DNA of 6,963 nt, taken from NCBI GenBank assembly GCA_007130415.1, contig SLSN01000017.1:1-6963 (forward strand), in the 5' to 3' direction. The notes below the pieces were generated by a model that saw only the letters and a list, made by a program, of their open reading frames with translations, made no database searches and was not told the origin of the DNA. The stretch's first letter is position 1, and each line of letters opens with the position of its first letter. Shown here piece after piece: positions 1 to 6,112 of this stretch. The position numbers and the translations under genes were made by a program. The DNA comes from Patescibacteria group bacterium (GTDB lineage Bacteria > Patescibacteriota > Dojkabacteria > SC72 > T1SED10-24).

Positions 1-1139
1 ATATAAATATTGGTACCCTTGGTCATATTGATCACGGAAAAACCACCCTTATTAGAGGTGTCTTAAGCGTTTTCGCAAGTGATTCAGCGAAGATGATAGA
101 CAAGCTTGACAAAGACCCTATGTCAAGACAAAAGAGCATCACTATTGCAGTCGCTCACGTTGAGTTTGAGACTGAGAATAGGCACTATGCTTTGGTGGAT
201 TGTCCTGGACATAAGGACTATGTTAAGAACATGATTACTGGTGCAGCTCAAATGGACGGTGCAATTTTGGTCGTTTCATCTGCAGACGGTGCTATGCCTC
301 AAACAAGAGAGCATATCCTTTTAGCAAAGCAAGTAGGCGTACCTAAGGTTCTTGTTTACATCAATACTTTTGGTGAAACTGATGAAGAAATTCTAGAATT
401 GATTAAGTCGGACGTTCAAGAGCTTCTAGACAAGTATGGTTATGACAAAGATTGTCCAATAATTGTAGGAGATGCTTTGAAAGCTGAAAAGGGAGAAGAA
501 GAAGGATTGGAGTCTGTTAAAGAATTGATGAAAGCTGTAGATGAATACATCCCAGAACCTGAAAGACCTATTGATCAAGATTTCTTGATGCCAATTGAAG
601 ATGTTTTCTCAATTGAAGGTAGAGGTACTGTTGTAACAGGTAGAATCGAAAGAGGAAAAGTTAAGGTTGGTGAAGAAATAGATGTTTTGGGAATGGGAAG
701 AAAAGATCAAGTAACTGCTGTAACAGGTGTTGAAATGTTCAATAAATCACTAGATGAAGGACTTGCAGGAGATAATGTAGGAATTCTTCTAAGAGGATTT
801 AAGAGAGAAGATGTAGAAAGAGGTCAGATTTTGGCTAAAAAAGGTAGTATTAAGACTCATACGGAATTTACAGCAGAGGTATATGTTTTGAGTAAAGAAG
901 AAGGTGGAAGACATACTCCATTCGTTAGTGGCTACAAACCACAATTCTATATCAGAACCGCTGATGTAACGGGAGAAGTACAGCTTAAGGAAGGTGTTGA
1001 AATGGTTATGCCTGGTGATAACACTGAGGTAACCATTAAATTACTAGCTCCAGTTGCAATTGAAAAAGGTTTGAATTTTGCAATTCGAGAAGGAGGACAA
1101 ACAGTAGGTAAGGGAGTAATTACTGAAATCGTTAAGTAA
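1..1139 (+). CDS. tuf: Elongation factor Tu, 5'-truncated by window edge, atypical G domain
   Basis: EF-Tu is the GTPase that carries aminoacyl-tRNA to the ribosomal A site. The frame is open from base 3 and continues off the left edge; about 12 N-terminal residues are missing and 378 are visible, matching a usual total near 393. The Met at 93 is internal, because the P-loop GHIDHGKTT lies upstream of it (bases 21-47). The DCPGH motif with its catalytic His (bases 198-212) is intact, as are domain 2 ([18 protein letters not shown]) and domain 3 (GGRHTPF, FAIREGG). The rest of the G domain is odd. G2 reads KSITI instead of RGITI, switch I is about 3 residues shorter than in E. coli, the G4 motif NKxD reads NTFG (bases 363-374) with a one-residue deletion after it, and G5 GSAL reads GDAL. 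Identity as EF-Tu is certain from domains 2 and 3; normal GTP specificity is doubtful. Its place before rpsJ is the classical str/S10 junction. Confidence 0.97.
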   Translation, partial: INIGTLGHIDHGKTTLIRGVLSVFASDSAKMIDKLDKDPMSRQKSITIAVAHVEFETENRHYALVDCPGHKDYVKNMITGAAQMDGAILVVSSADGAMPQTREHILLAKQVGVPKVLVYINTFGETDEEILELIKSDVQELLDKYGYDKDCPIIVGDALKAEKGEEEGLESVKELMKAVDEYIPEPERPIDQDFLMPIEDVFSIEGRGTVVTGRIERGKVKVGEEIDVLGMGRKDQVTAVTGVEMFNKSLDEGLAGDNVGILLRGFKREDVERGQILAKKGSIKTHTEFTAEVYVLSKEEGGRHTPFVSGYKPQFYIRTADVTGEVQLKEGVEMVMPGDNTEVTIKLLAPVAIEKGLNFAIREGGQTVGKGVITEIVK

Positions 1140-1146
1140 GGTTTCG

Positions 1147-1178
1147 AAAAGGAGGGGTTAAATCCCCTCCTCTTCTTA
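1147..1178 (+). terminator. Hairpin in the tuf-rpsJ gap, likely intrinsic terminator or attenuator
   Basis: AGGAGGGG (1150-1157) and CCCCTCCT (1164-1171) form a perfect 8-bp stem around a six-base TTAAAT loop. Beyond one mismatch, three more pairs are possible (1146-1148 with 1173-1175). A pyrimidine-rich tract, TCTTCTT, follows, which is weaker than a classic U-tract, so termination may be partial. The 5' arm holds a strong Shine-Dalgarno-like core (AAAGGAGG) but no start codon lies within usable distance, and the rpsJ start is about 50 bases downstream. The gap is too short to hold an E. coli-type S10 leader for L4 autoregulation. I see no convincing promoter between the hairpin and rpsJ, so some read-through from tuf seems needed. 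Confidence 0.7.
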
Positions 1179-1205
1179 GGTTTAATTTTAGCTCTTTATT
1201 TTAAA

Positions 1206-1517
1206 ATGGTTAAGCAAATAGCAAGGATACGAGTGAAACTGCAAGGTTATGATTCATCTGTTGTGGATCGCTCAGCGAAAAGCATCGTAGAGACAGCGAT
1301 TGGGACAGGTGCAAGAGTTGTTGGACCTATACCTCTTCCTACGAAGAGAAGAAGATTTACAGTTAATAGGTCTCCTCATGTATACAAAAGTTCCATGGAA
1401 CATTTTGAGATTAAAACACACAAGAGGGTAATAGATATATTGGATCCTACCAACAAAACTATAGATTCTTTGCAACATCTTGAAATGCCCAGCGGTGTAG
1501 AAATTGAGATTCAATAA
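1206..1517 (+). CDS. rpsJ: 30S ribosomal protein S10
   Basis: S10 is a head protein of the 30S subunit and, in many bacteria, also the NusE subunit of transcription antitermination complexes. The 103-residue product is of normal family length. It starts with the typical IRVKLQGYD strand, continues with SAKSIVETA and the signature [20 protein letters not shown] loop, and has the later [12 protein letters not shown] segment and the PSGVEIEI end. The segment after SPHV reads YKSSMEHFE where many bacteria have a D/N-K-K-S-R-E-Q-F-E type sequence, a mild divergence. The ATG at 1206 is the only sensible start. It is preceded by CTTTATTTTAAA with no Shine-Dalgarno match. The gene is first in the S10 operon and is set apart from tuf by a hairpin and from rplC by an AT-only spacer. 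Confidence 0.98.
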   Translation: MVKQIARIRVKLQGYDSSVVDRSAKSIVETAIGTGARVVGPIPLPTKRRRFTVNRSPHVYKSSMEHFEIKTHKRVIDILDPTNKTIDSLQHLEMPSGVEIEIQ

Positions 1518-1532
1518 AATTCTGCCGAAACT

Positions 1533-1565
1533 TTGAAATAATTAATTATATTTATATATATATAT
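1533..1565 (+). promoter_or_regulatory. Possible promoter and TA repeat at the rplC start
   Basis: The 46-base rpsJ-rplC gap ends in an AT-only stretch. TTGAAA (1533-1538, 5 of 6 to the sigma-70 -35 consensus) is followed after 16 bases by TATATA (1555-1560), only a 4 of 6 match to the -10 box. A 13-base TATATATATATAT run (1553-1565) extends into the ATG of rplC. If this is a promoter, transcription would begin at or inside the rplC start codon and give an essentially leaderless transcript. The match may be chance in such AT-rich DNA. No Shine-Dalgarno sequence is present. Confidence 0.22.
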
Positions 1566-2166
1566 GAAGGCGATACTTGGTCAAAAAAAAGGAATGACAA
1601 GAGTTTTACAGGAAGGGAAATCCATTCCTGTAACGATTGTTGATGTCCAGGGATGTGTAGTTGCTTTTAGAGGCGAAGACCTTGTTGAGCTTGGATTGGA
1701 AAAGAAAAAGGGCAATAAAGCTACTTTGGGTAAATACAAAGCTCTTGGTTTTGTTCCTAAATATACAAGGAGTGTTAGAGATGATAAAAACTCCTTAAAA
1801 GTTGGGGATAAAATTGAAAGCGCAGTTTTTAACTCAGGAGATGTTGTTAGTATAAAAGCAAAGTCCAAAGGAAAAGGATTTGCTGGTGTTGTAAAAAGAT
1901 ATGGATTTGCTGGTGGACCTAAAACACATGGTCAATCAGACAGACTAAGAGCTCCAGGATCAATTGGAGCAGGTACGACACCGGGAAGAGTTCTTAAGGG
2001 TAAGAAAATGCCAGGTAGAATGGGAAGTGATAATCTGACATTAAAAAACAAGAAAATTATAGATGTAGTTGAAAACTACCTTTTGATCTCTGGCCCTGTA
2101 CCAGGGAATAATGGAGACCCTGTTTTAATTTATGGTGAAGGTACTGATGCAAAGCAAGATAATTAG
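1564..2166 (+). CDS. rplC: 50S ribosomal protein L3
   Basis: L3 is an early-assembly 50S protein whose central extension reaches toward the peptidyl transferase centre. The product is 200 residues, slightly under the usual 205-210. It opens with [15 protein letters not shown], a variant of the common start MKAILGxKxGMT, and carries the diagnostic [21 protein letters not shown] block and the [23 protein letters not shown] loop. It ends with the [12 protein letters not shown] strand. The Gln methylated by PrmB in E. coli (GQNQTPG) is replaced here (GAGTTPG), as in many Gram-positives, so that modification is not expected. The ATG lies inside a TA run with no ribosome binding site. The stop is TAG, the only one in the window, and the last 20 bases overlap rplD. 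Confidence 0.98.
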   Translation: MKAILGQKKGMTRVLQEGKSIPVTIVDVQGCVVAFRGEDLVELGLEKKKGNKATLGKYKALGFVPKYTRSVRDDKNSLKVGDKIESAVFNSGDVVSIKAKSKGKGFAGVVKRYGFAGGPKTHGQSDRLRAPGSIGAGTTPGRVLKGKKMPGRMGSDNLTLKNKKIIDVVENYLLISGPVPGNNGDPVLIYGEGTDAKQDN

Positions 2167-2767
2167 TCAAAAAGGAAAAGCTGTAGAAAAGAAATTGACT
2201 TTGGACAAAGAAGTTTGGGATTTGCCGGAGAATATTGATTTGCTTACCCAAGTTCTTTATGTTTTCAATAGCAACAAGCGTAGAAGTACTGCACATGCAA
2301 AAACAAGAGCACAGGTTGCAGGAGGAGGAAGAAAGCCATGGAGACAAAAAGGAACAGGAAGAGCTAGAGCTGGTTCAATAAGGTCTCCCCTATGGGTAAA
2401 AGGAGGGGTTACATTTGTACCTAGTGATAGAAACTGGAAGAAAAAGATTAATGAGAAAATGAGAAAGAAGGCAATAGCAACGGCCCTTTCATCCAAATTA
2501 AAGGATGAAGGAATTAAATTTGTTAAGTTTAATGATAAAGATGAGGTAAAGGATCTAAGAAAAGATATTGCAAAATTATCTGGAGATATAAAAACATTGG
2601 TTGTTTCTGAAAATGAAAAGGTTTTGAAATCAGTTCGAAATGTTGAAAAGTTCAAAACAACGAATCCAAAAACACTGAATGTTTTTAATTCTTTGGATAA
2701 TAAACAGATGATAATAGATGTTGATGCTGTAGAAGTAATTGAAAAAAGGTTAAAAAATGAAAAATAA
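2147..2767 (+). CDS. rplD: 50S ribosomal protein L4
   Basis: L4 binds 23S rRNA and sends a long loop into the peptide exit tunnel; in E. coli it also represses its own operon. With the chosen start the product has 206 residues, the usual length. The loop signature is at residues 43-93: [18 protein letters not shown], then [20 protein letters not shown] and [10 protein letters not shown]-terminal alpha/beta domain follows, ending in VEVIEKRL. I prefer the ATG at 2147 to the one at 2132 because GAAGG (2137-2141) sits five bases ahead of it and [11 protein letters not shown] fits the usual short L4 N-terminus. The gene then overlaps rplC by 20 bases, and its own end overlaps rplW by 11, which suggests translational coupling. 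The GAAGG may be fortuitous because it also encodes L3 residues. Confidence 0.96.
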   Translation: MQSKIISQKGKAVEKKLTLDKEVWDLPENIDLLTQVLYVFNSNKRRSTAHAKTRAQVAGGGRKPWRQKGTGRARAGSIRSPLWVKGGVTFVPSDRNWKKKINEKMRKKAIATALSSKLKDEGIKFVKFNDKDEVKDLRKDIAKLSGDIKTLVVSENEKVLKSVRNVEKFKTTNPKTLNVFNSLDNKQMIIDVDAVEVIEKRLKNEK

Positions 2768-3047
2768 TTTTGATATACAACCACATATTACAGAAAAGAG
2801 CTTCGAAATGGCGAACGCTCTTAATAAATATGTGTTCATAACTGAAAACAAAGTTAACAAAATAGAGCTGAAAAAATATATAGAGAGAGAATATAAAGTT
2901 AAAGTGGAAAAAATTGGAAGTCTTACAAAACCAGGTAAAAAACACATAGATTGGAAAACGAATAGGAAGTTTAGAAAATCAGATAAAAAGAAATACATTG
3001 TTCAATTGAAAAAAGGAGATAAAATAGAGGAATTTTTAAATAAATAA
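2757..3047 (+). CDS. rplW: 50S ribosomal protein L23
   Basis: L23 sits at the exit of the peptide tunnel and is the docking point for trigger factor and SRP. The product has 96 residues, normal for the family. It shows the N-terminal PHITEKS motif (residues 9-15), the [19 protein letters not shown] strand-helix region, and a basic segment, [23 protein letters not shown], corresponding to the usual loop before the last strand. The C-terminus is [11 protein letters not shown]. The Glu of the trigger factor docking region (VNKIE, where E. coli has VKAAVE or similar) can be placed only loosely. The start overlaps the rplD end by 11 bases, has only A/T-rich sequence before it, and the stop is two bases from rplB. 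Confidence 0.96.
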   Translation: MKNNFDIQPHITEKSFEMANALNKYVFITENKVNKIELKKYIEREYKVKVEKIGSLTKPGKKHIDWKTNRKFRKSDKKKYIVQLKKGDKIEEFLNK

Positions 3048-3049
3048 CT

Positions 3050-3898
3050 ATGGCAATAAAAACATTTAAACCTACAACACCAACAAGAAGAGGAACAAGA
3101 TTGGAAGATCGTTCTAGTCTTAGGAAGGATAGTGGGCCTAGAAGCCTTACTGTTGCTAAAAGACAGAAGTCAGGAAGAAATAATCAAGGTAAGATTACTG
3201 TAAGGCATAGAGGTGGTGGTGTTAAAAGAAGAGTTCGGGTTGTTGATTTTAAGCGTGATAAGCATGGAGTCCCAGCGAAGGTTTTGGACTTTTACTTTGA
3301 TCCAAATAGATCAGCTAATTTGGCACTTTTACAGTATGCAGATGGTGAAAAAAGATATATAATTGCTCCTAAAGGTTTGAAAAAGGGTAAGACAATAGAG
3401 TCGGGTGAGAAAGTTGATTTTATCCCTGGTAATGCTATGCACATAGGTAATATACCAGCCGGTTTTGAAGTACACTGCGTTGAAGACAGCCCTGGTAGAG
3501 GTGCAGTATATGGTCGTTCAGCTGGTGAAGCAATTATTGTTCAAGGTAAAGATTCTACAGGGAAATACGTGCAGATAAAGATGCCATCTGGTGAAATCCG
3601 TCTCGTTAATGCAAAAAGTATGGCCACTATTGGACAAATAGGAAATGAAGAAAAAATGAATGTGAAGATAGGTAAAGCAGGTAGAAAGAGATTACTGGGT
3701 TGGAGACCAACTGTAAGAGGTAAAGCTATGCATCCAGCACAACACCCTCATGGAGGAGGTGAAGGACAAGGATCAATTGGTAAAGCAAAAGATATTTGGG
3801 GGCATAAATTGCACACTAGAACAAGAAAAAATAAAAGAACAGAGCAATATATAATTAAGCGAAGAAGGTCAAAAACAAGACCATTTGCAAAGAAATAA
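3050..3898 (+). CDS. rplB: 50S ribosomal protein L2
   Basis: L2 is one of the largest and most conserved 50S proteins, needed for subunit association and for peptidyl transferase activity. The 282-residue length is close to the usual 275. Landmarks in order are RNNQGKITVRHRGGGVKRRVRVVDFKRD (residues 43-70, OB-fold entry), DPNRSANLALLQYADGEKRYI (84-104), LPSGE-like MPSGEIR (178-184), GKAGRKRLLGWRP (208-220), and the C-terminal HPHGGGEGQ (232-240) with the conserved histidines. The normally near-invariant MNPVDHPHGGGEG reads MHPAQHPHGGGEG here. The end is the usual basic RRRSKTRPFAKK. The ATG follows the rplW stop by two bases with no Shine-Dalgarno match, so reinitiation after rplW is likely. 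Confidence 0.98.
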   Translation: MAIKTFKPTTPTRRGTRLEDRSSLRKDSGPRSLTVAKRQKSGRNNQGKITVRHRGGGVKRRVRVVDFKRDKHGVPAKVLDFYFDPNRSANLALLQYADGEKRYIIAPKGLKKGKTIESGEKVDFIPGNAMHIGNIPAGFEVHCVEDSPGRGAVYGRSAGEAIIVQGKDSTGKYVQIKMPSGEIRLVNAKSMATIGQIGNEEKMNVKIGKAGRKRLLGWRPTVRGKAMHPAQHPHGGGEGQGSIGKAKDIWGHKLHTRTRKNKRTEQYIIKRRRSKTRPFAKK

Positions 3899-3916
3899 TT
3901 TAAGAAAAAAAAAAGA

Positions 3917-4222
3917 ATGTCTAGATCACTGAAAAAAGGACAATTTGTAGATAAAAAATTAGAAGCAAAGGTTAAGAGAGCCAAGGAATCTGGTGAACGA
4001 AAGCCTATTAAGACATGGTCAAGATCAAGCGTAATCACTCCAGAGATGGTTGGATTGACGTTTGCGGTACATAATGGGAAAAAACATGAGAATGTTTTGG
4101 TTTTAGAAACAATGGTTGGACATAGATTAGGCGAATTTGCTCCTACGAGAATTTTCAAAGGACATGCTAAGAAAGGAAAGATTTCTAAAGTATATGGTGG
4201 AACTGGAAGATTTGAAGAATAA
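3917..4222 (+). CDS. rpsS: 30S ribosomal protein S19
   Basis: S19 is in the 30S head, next to the A-site tRNA and the bridge to the 50S. The product starts [14 protein letters not shown] and has [29 protein letters not shown] and the signature [21 protein letters not shown]. At 101 residues it is about 8-10 longer than E. coli S19, through the C-terminal tail [13 protein letters not shown]; such tails contact tRNA in other bacteria, and that role here is inference. The ATG at 3917 follows a ten-A run (3905-3914), giving an A-rich leader without Shine-Dalgarno sequence. It is 18 bases after rplB and 17 before rplV. Confidence 0.98.
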   Translation: MSRSLKKGQFVDKKLEAKVKRAKESGERKPIKTWSRSSVITPEMVGLTFAVHNGKKHENVLVLETMVGHRLGEFAPTRIFKGHAKKGKISKVYGGTGRFEE

Positions 4223-4239
4223 TATTTATTAAAAACCAA

Positions 4240-4581
4240 ATGGAAAAGAAAGTATACAAATCACAATATAAAAATGCAGCACAATCAGCACAAAAGTTGA
4301 GGCTAGTGGTTGATGTTGTAAGAGGAAAAAGAGTAGATATCGCTGTTGATTTGCTTACTTTTTTGAATAAAAAGGGTGCAGGTATTGTCTTGAAAGCTTT
4401 GAATAGTGCAGCAGCAAATGCTAAAAACTTGGACGGTATTACACCAGATAAACTATATATTACAAAGATAAGTGTTGATGAAGCAACAACTTTGAAAAGA
4501 GTTATTTTTGAATCTAGAGCGAATGTATCAACTTTGAATAAGAGAAGGTCTAACTTAAATATTGAATTATCTATTAAATAA
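4240..4581 (+). CDS. rplV: 50S ribosomal protein L22
   Basis: L22 touches all 23S rRNA domains, and its long beta hairpin lines the constriction of the peptide tunnel with L4. The 113-residue product has normal length. The first part is canonical: SAQKLRLVVDVVRGKRVDIAVDLL (residues 16-39), NKKGAGIVLKALNSAAANA (43-61), LYITKISVDEATTLKR (72-87). The hairpin that follows (residues 86-105) reads KRVIFESRANVSTLNKRRSN, where most bacteria have KRxxPRAxGRAxxIxKRTSH. The proline, the glycine and several arginines near the tip are gone, and a Glu and several neutral residues take their place. The final strand LNIELS matches HITVVVS in position. The start has no Shine-Dalgarno match, and rpsC follows after five bases. 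Confidence 0.97.
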   Translation: MEKKVYKSQYKNAAQSAQKLRLVVDVVRGKRVDIAVDLLTFLNKKGAGIVLKALNSAAANAKNLDGITPDKLYITKISVDEATTLKRVIFESRANVSTLNKRRSNLNIELSIK

Positions 4582-4586
4582 AAATT

Positions 4587-5234
4587 ATGGGTCAAAAAAT
4601 AAACGCAAATGCTTTGAGACTAGGGATAAATAAAACTTGGAAATCATCTTGGTTTGCAGGTTCAAAAGATCAGTATTCAAAGAACTTGAAAGAGGATTTG
4701 GCAATCAAAGAAGATGTTAGAGAGGCATTTAAGCAGTCTGGTTTGGAAACAGTTTTTGTTCGCAGAAATGGTAATAAAATTGAAGTAGAGGTTACGGTTG
4801 CTAAACCTGGCGTTGCGATAGGAAGAGGTGGAGAAGGAATAGAGAGAATTAAGACAGAATTAACAAAGAAATTTAAGAGACCTGTTGATGTAAAGATTAC
4901 TGAAATTAAAAGAGCAGATACATCAGCAAGAATAATAGCAAGAAGTATTGCAGATGGAATTGAAAGAAGGCAACCACCTAAGCTTTTGATGATGAGTTAC
5001 AAAGAGAAGGCAATAAATGCAGGGGCAAAGGGAATTAGAATTTGGGTTGCAGGAAGAATCGGAGGAAACAGTCAAGCCAGAACTATAAAAGTATCTGAAG
5101 GTCCAGTACCACTACATACATTTAGAGCAGAGATTGACTTTGCAAAGGAAACTGCTGCAACATTGGATTCGGGACTTCTTGGAGTGAAAGTTTGGGTATA
5201 TAACCCACCTAAAAAAGGTGAAGAAAAGAAATAA
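4587..5234 (+). CDS. rpsC: 30S ribosomal protein S3
   Basis: S3 forms part of the mRNA entry site on the 30S head. The 215-residue length is within the usual range. It has the N-terminal MGQKINANALRLGINKTW (usual form MGQKVHPNGIRLGI), a type II KH domain with its GxxG loop in VAIGRGGEGIERI (residues 76-88), and the C-terminal GAKGIRIWVAGRIGG, VPLHTFRAEIDFA and LGVKVWVY blocks. The helix after IERR reads QPPKLLMMS (residues 129-137). In E. coli this helix carries Arg131, Arg132 and Lys135, reported to be important for helicase activity; here the aligned residues are Lys, Leu and Met. The start is five bases after rplV with no Shine-Dalgarno sequence. The Lys-rich end KKGEEKK is typical. Confidence 0.98.
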   Translation: MGQKINANALRLGINKTWKSSWFAGSKDQYSKNLKEDLAIKEDVREAFKQSGLETVFVRRNGNKIEVEVTVAKPGVAIGRGGEGIERIKTELTKKFKRPVDVKITEIKRADTSARIIARSIADGIERRQPPKLLMMSYKEKAINAGAKGIRIWVAGRIGGNSQARTIKVSEGPVPLHTFRAEIDFAKETAATLDSGLLGVKVWVYNPPKKGEEKK

Positions 5235-5251
5235 TATAGTAGATCATAATT

Positions 5252-5665
5252 ATGTTACAACCTAAAAGACAAAAATACAGAAAACAATTTAGAGGAAAGA
5301 TGGGTGGCGTGGCAACATCTAACAATGAAATCCTTTATGGTGATTACGGGTTGAAATCTTTGGATTCATCTTGGGTTAAAGCAAGAAATCTTGAGGCTGC
5401 TAGAAGAACAATCTCTGGTGCTACAAAGAGAAAAGGTAAGGTTTGGATAAGGGTTTTCCCAGATAAACCATATACTCAAAAATCTACTAATTCAAGAATG
5501 GGGCAAGGAAAGGGTGATGTTGAAGGTTATGTGGCTGTGGTTAAACCGGGTACTATTCTTTTTGAAATTGGAGGTGTTAGTGAAGAAGTAGCTGTAAAAG
5601 CGCTAAAATTAGCGTCTCATAAATTACCAGTAAAAACTAAAGTAATAACCAAATCAGAAATATAA
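5252..5665 (+). CDS. rplP: 50S ribosomal protein L16
   Basis: L16 helps form the A-site tRNA cradle in the 50S subunit. The 137 residues match the family length. It begins MLQPKRQKYRKQFRGK and has YGDYGLKSLDSSWVKARNLEAARRTI, KGKVWIRVFPDKPYT, RMGQGKGDVEGYVAVVKPGTILFEIGGVSEEVA and a final ASHKLPVKTK. The Arg of the RMG motif, hydroxylated by YcfD (RoxA) in E. coli, is present, but nothing here shows that such an enzyme exists in this organism. The start is 17 bases after rpsC, with an AT-rich, SD-free leader. The last base of the stop TAA is the first base of the rpmC start (TAATG). Confidence 0.98.
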   Translation: MLQPKRQKYRKQFRGKMGGVATSNNEILYGDYGLKSLDSSWVKARNLEAARRTISGATKRKGKVWIRVFPDKPYTQKSTNSRMGQGKGDVEGYVAVVKPGTILFEIGGVSEEVAVKALKLASHKLPVKTKVITKSEI

Positions 5666-5892
5666 TGGAAATCAAAGAAATAAAAAAATTGAAAATAGAG
5701 GATCTTGAAAAAGAAATTGGGAAATTAAGTAAAGAATATTCTAAAGCGAAGAAAGATATAAGAGATGGTAAAGAAAAAGATGTTAGAAAAGGCTTGAGAA
5801 TAAAGAGAATTATTGCTAGAATACAGACTGTTTTGAATGAAAAAAAGAAAGATAAATTAAAACAAAAAGAAAATGGAAAAGAAGACAAGTAA
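5665..5892 (+). CDS. rpmC: 50S ribosomal protein L29
   Basis: L29 is a small helical hairpin protein next to L23 at the tunnel exit. The 75-residue product shows an N-terminal helix, LKIEDLEKEIGKLSKEY, and the typical second helix GLRIKRIIARIQTVLNEK (residues 43-60). The usual length is about 65; the extra C-terminus is a Lys/Glu-rich tail (KKKDKLKQKENGKEDK) whose coding DNA also contains the rpsQ start, so the tail may owe its length to the gene overlap. Identification rests on the second helix and the invariant place between rplP and rpsQ. The start overlaps the rplP stop by one base and the end overlaps rpsQ by 20. Confidence 0.95.
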   Translation: MEIKEIKKLKIEDLEKEIGKLSKEYSKAKKDIRDGKEKDVRKGLRIKRIIARIQTVLNEKKKDKLKQKENGKEDK

Positions 5893-6106
5893 AAGAAAAT
5901 TACAGGGTGTTGTTGTAAGTAACAAAATGGAAAAAACTGTTAAGGTTTTGGTTGAAAGACAGAAAAGTCATCCTAGATACAAGAAGGTAGTTAATCACAG
6001 AAAAATATATTTCGCACATACAGATAAAGAATTGCAGGAAGGGGAAAAAGTAACTATCTTAGAAAGTCGCCCTTACTCAAAAAATGTTAAATGGAAAGTA
6101 ATCTAA
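5873..6106 (+). CDS. rpsQ: 30S ribosomal protein S17
   Basis: S17 is an OB-fold protein of the 30S body that binds 16S rRNA early in assembly. The 77-residue product carries RKLQGVVVSNKMEKTVKVLVERQKSHPRY, then KVVNHRKIYFAHTD and EGEKVTILESRPYSKNVKWKVI, each matching a standard block of the family (GVVVSDKMDKTVVV, HPxYxK, AHDE, GDxVxIxETRPLSKxKRW). The N-terminus MEKKTSKRKL is short and basic as expected. The ATG at 5873 lies inside rpmC in another frame, with a 20-base overlap and A-rich sequence before it, which suggests coupled translation. rplN starts six bases after the stop. Confidence 0.97.
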   Translation: MEKKTSKRKLQGVVVSNKMEKTVKVLVERQKSHPRYKKVVNHRKIYFAHTDKELQEGEKVTILESRPYSKNVKWKVI

Positions 6107-6112
6107 AAAAAT

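Noticed and set aside
93..95. ATG at 93 as the tuf start
   Set aside because: The same frame is open upstream to the window edge and encodes the P-loop GHIDHGKTT, so the start lies outside the window.
1..360. Recent horizontal transfer or chimerism of the tuf 5' part, based on somewhat higher GC (about 42%) and more GAG codons than downstream
   Set aside because: The shift is mild, fits strong conservation and codon bias in a highly expressed gene, and no sharp boundary is visible.
1140..1205. S10 leader with L4-binding autoregulatory structure
   Set aside because: The gap is only 66 bases and holds one simple hairpin; the larger hairpins of the E. coli leader are not present.
2132..2134. 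ATG at 2132 as the rplD start
   Set aside because: It would lengthen the overlap with rplC to 35 bases and lacks any ribosome binding element; the ATG at 2147 has GAAGG five bases upstream and a better L4-like N-terminus. It cannot be fully excluded.
2321..2367. Strong SD-like GGAGGAGG followed by ATG at 2338 inside rplD
   Set aside because: The purine run encodes the conserved Gly-Gly-Gly of L4, and the ATG opens an out-of-frame reading of only nine codons before TAG.
2257..2784. Long minus-strand open frame opposite rplD, and similar ones opposite rplB/rpsS and rplV
   Set aside because: They lie antisense to clear ribosomal protein genes, are rich in Phe/Leu/Ser as expected for the complement of Lys/Glu-rich coding DNA, and show no recognisable domain.
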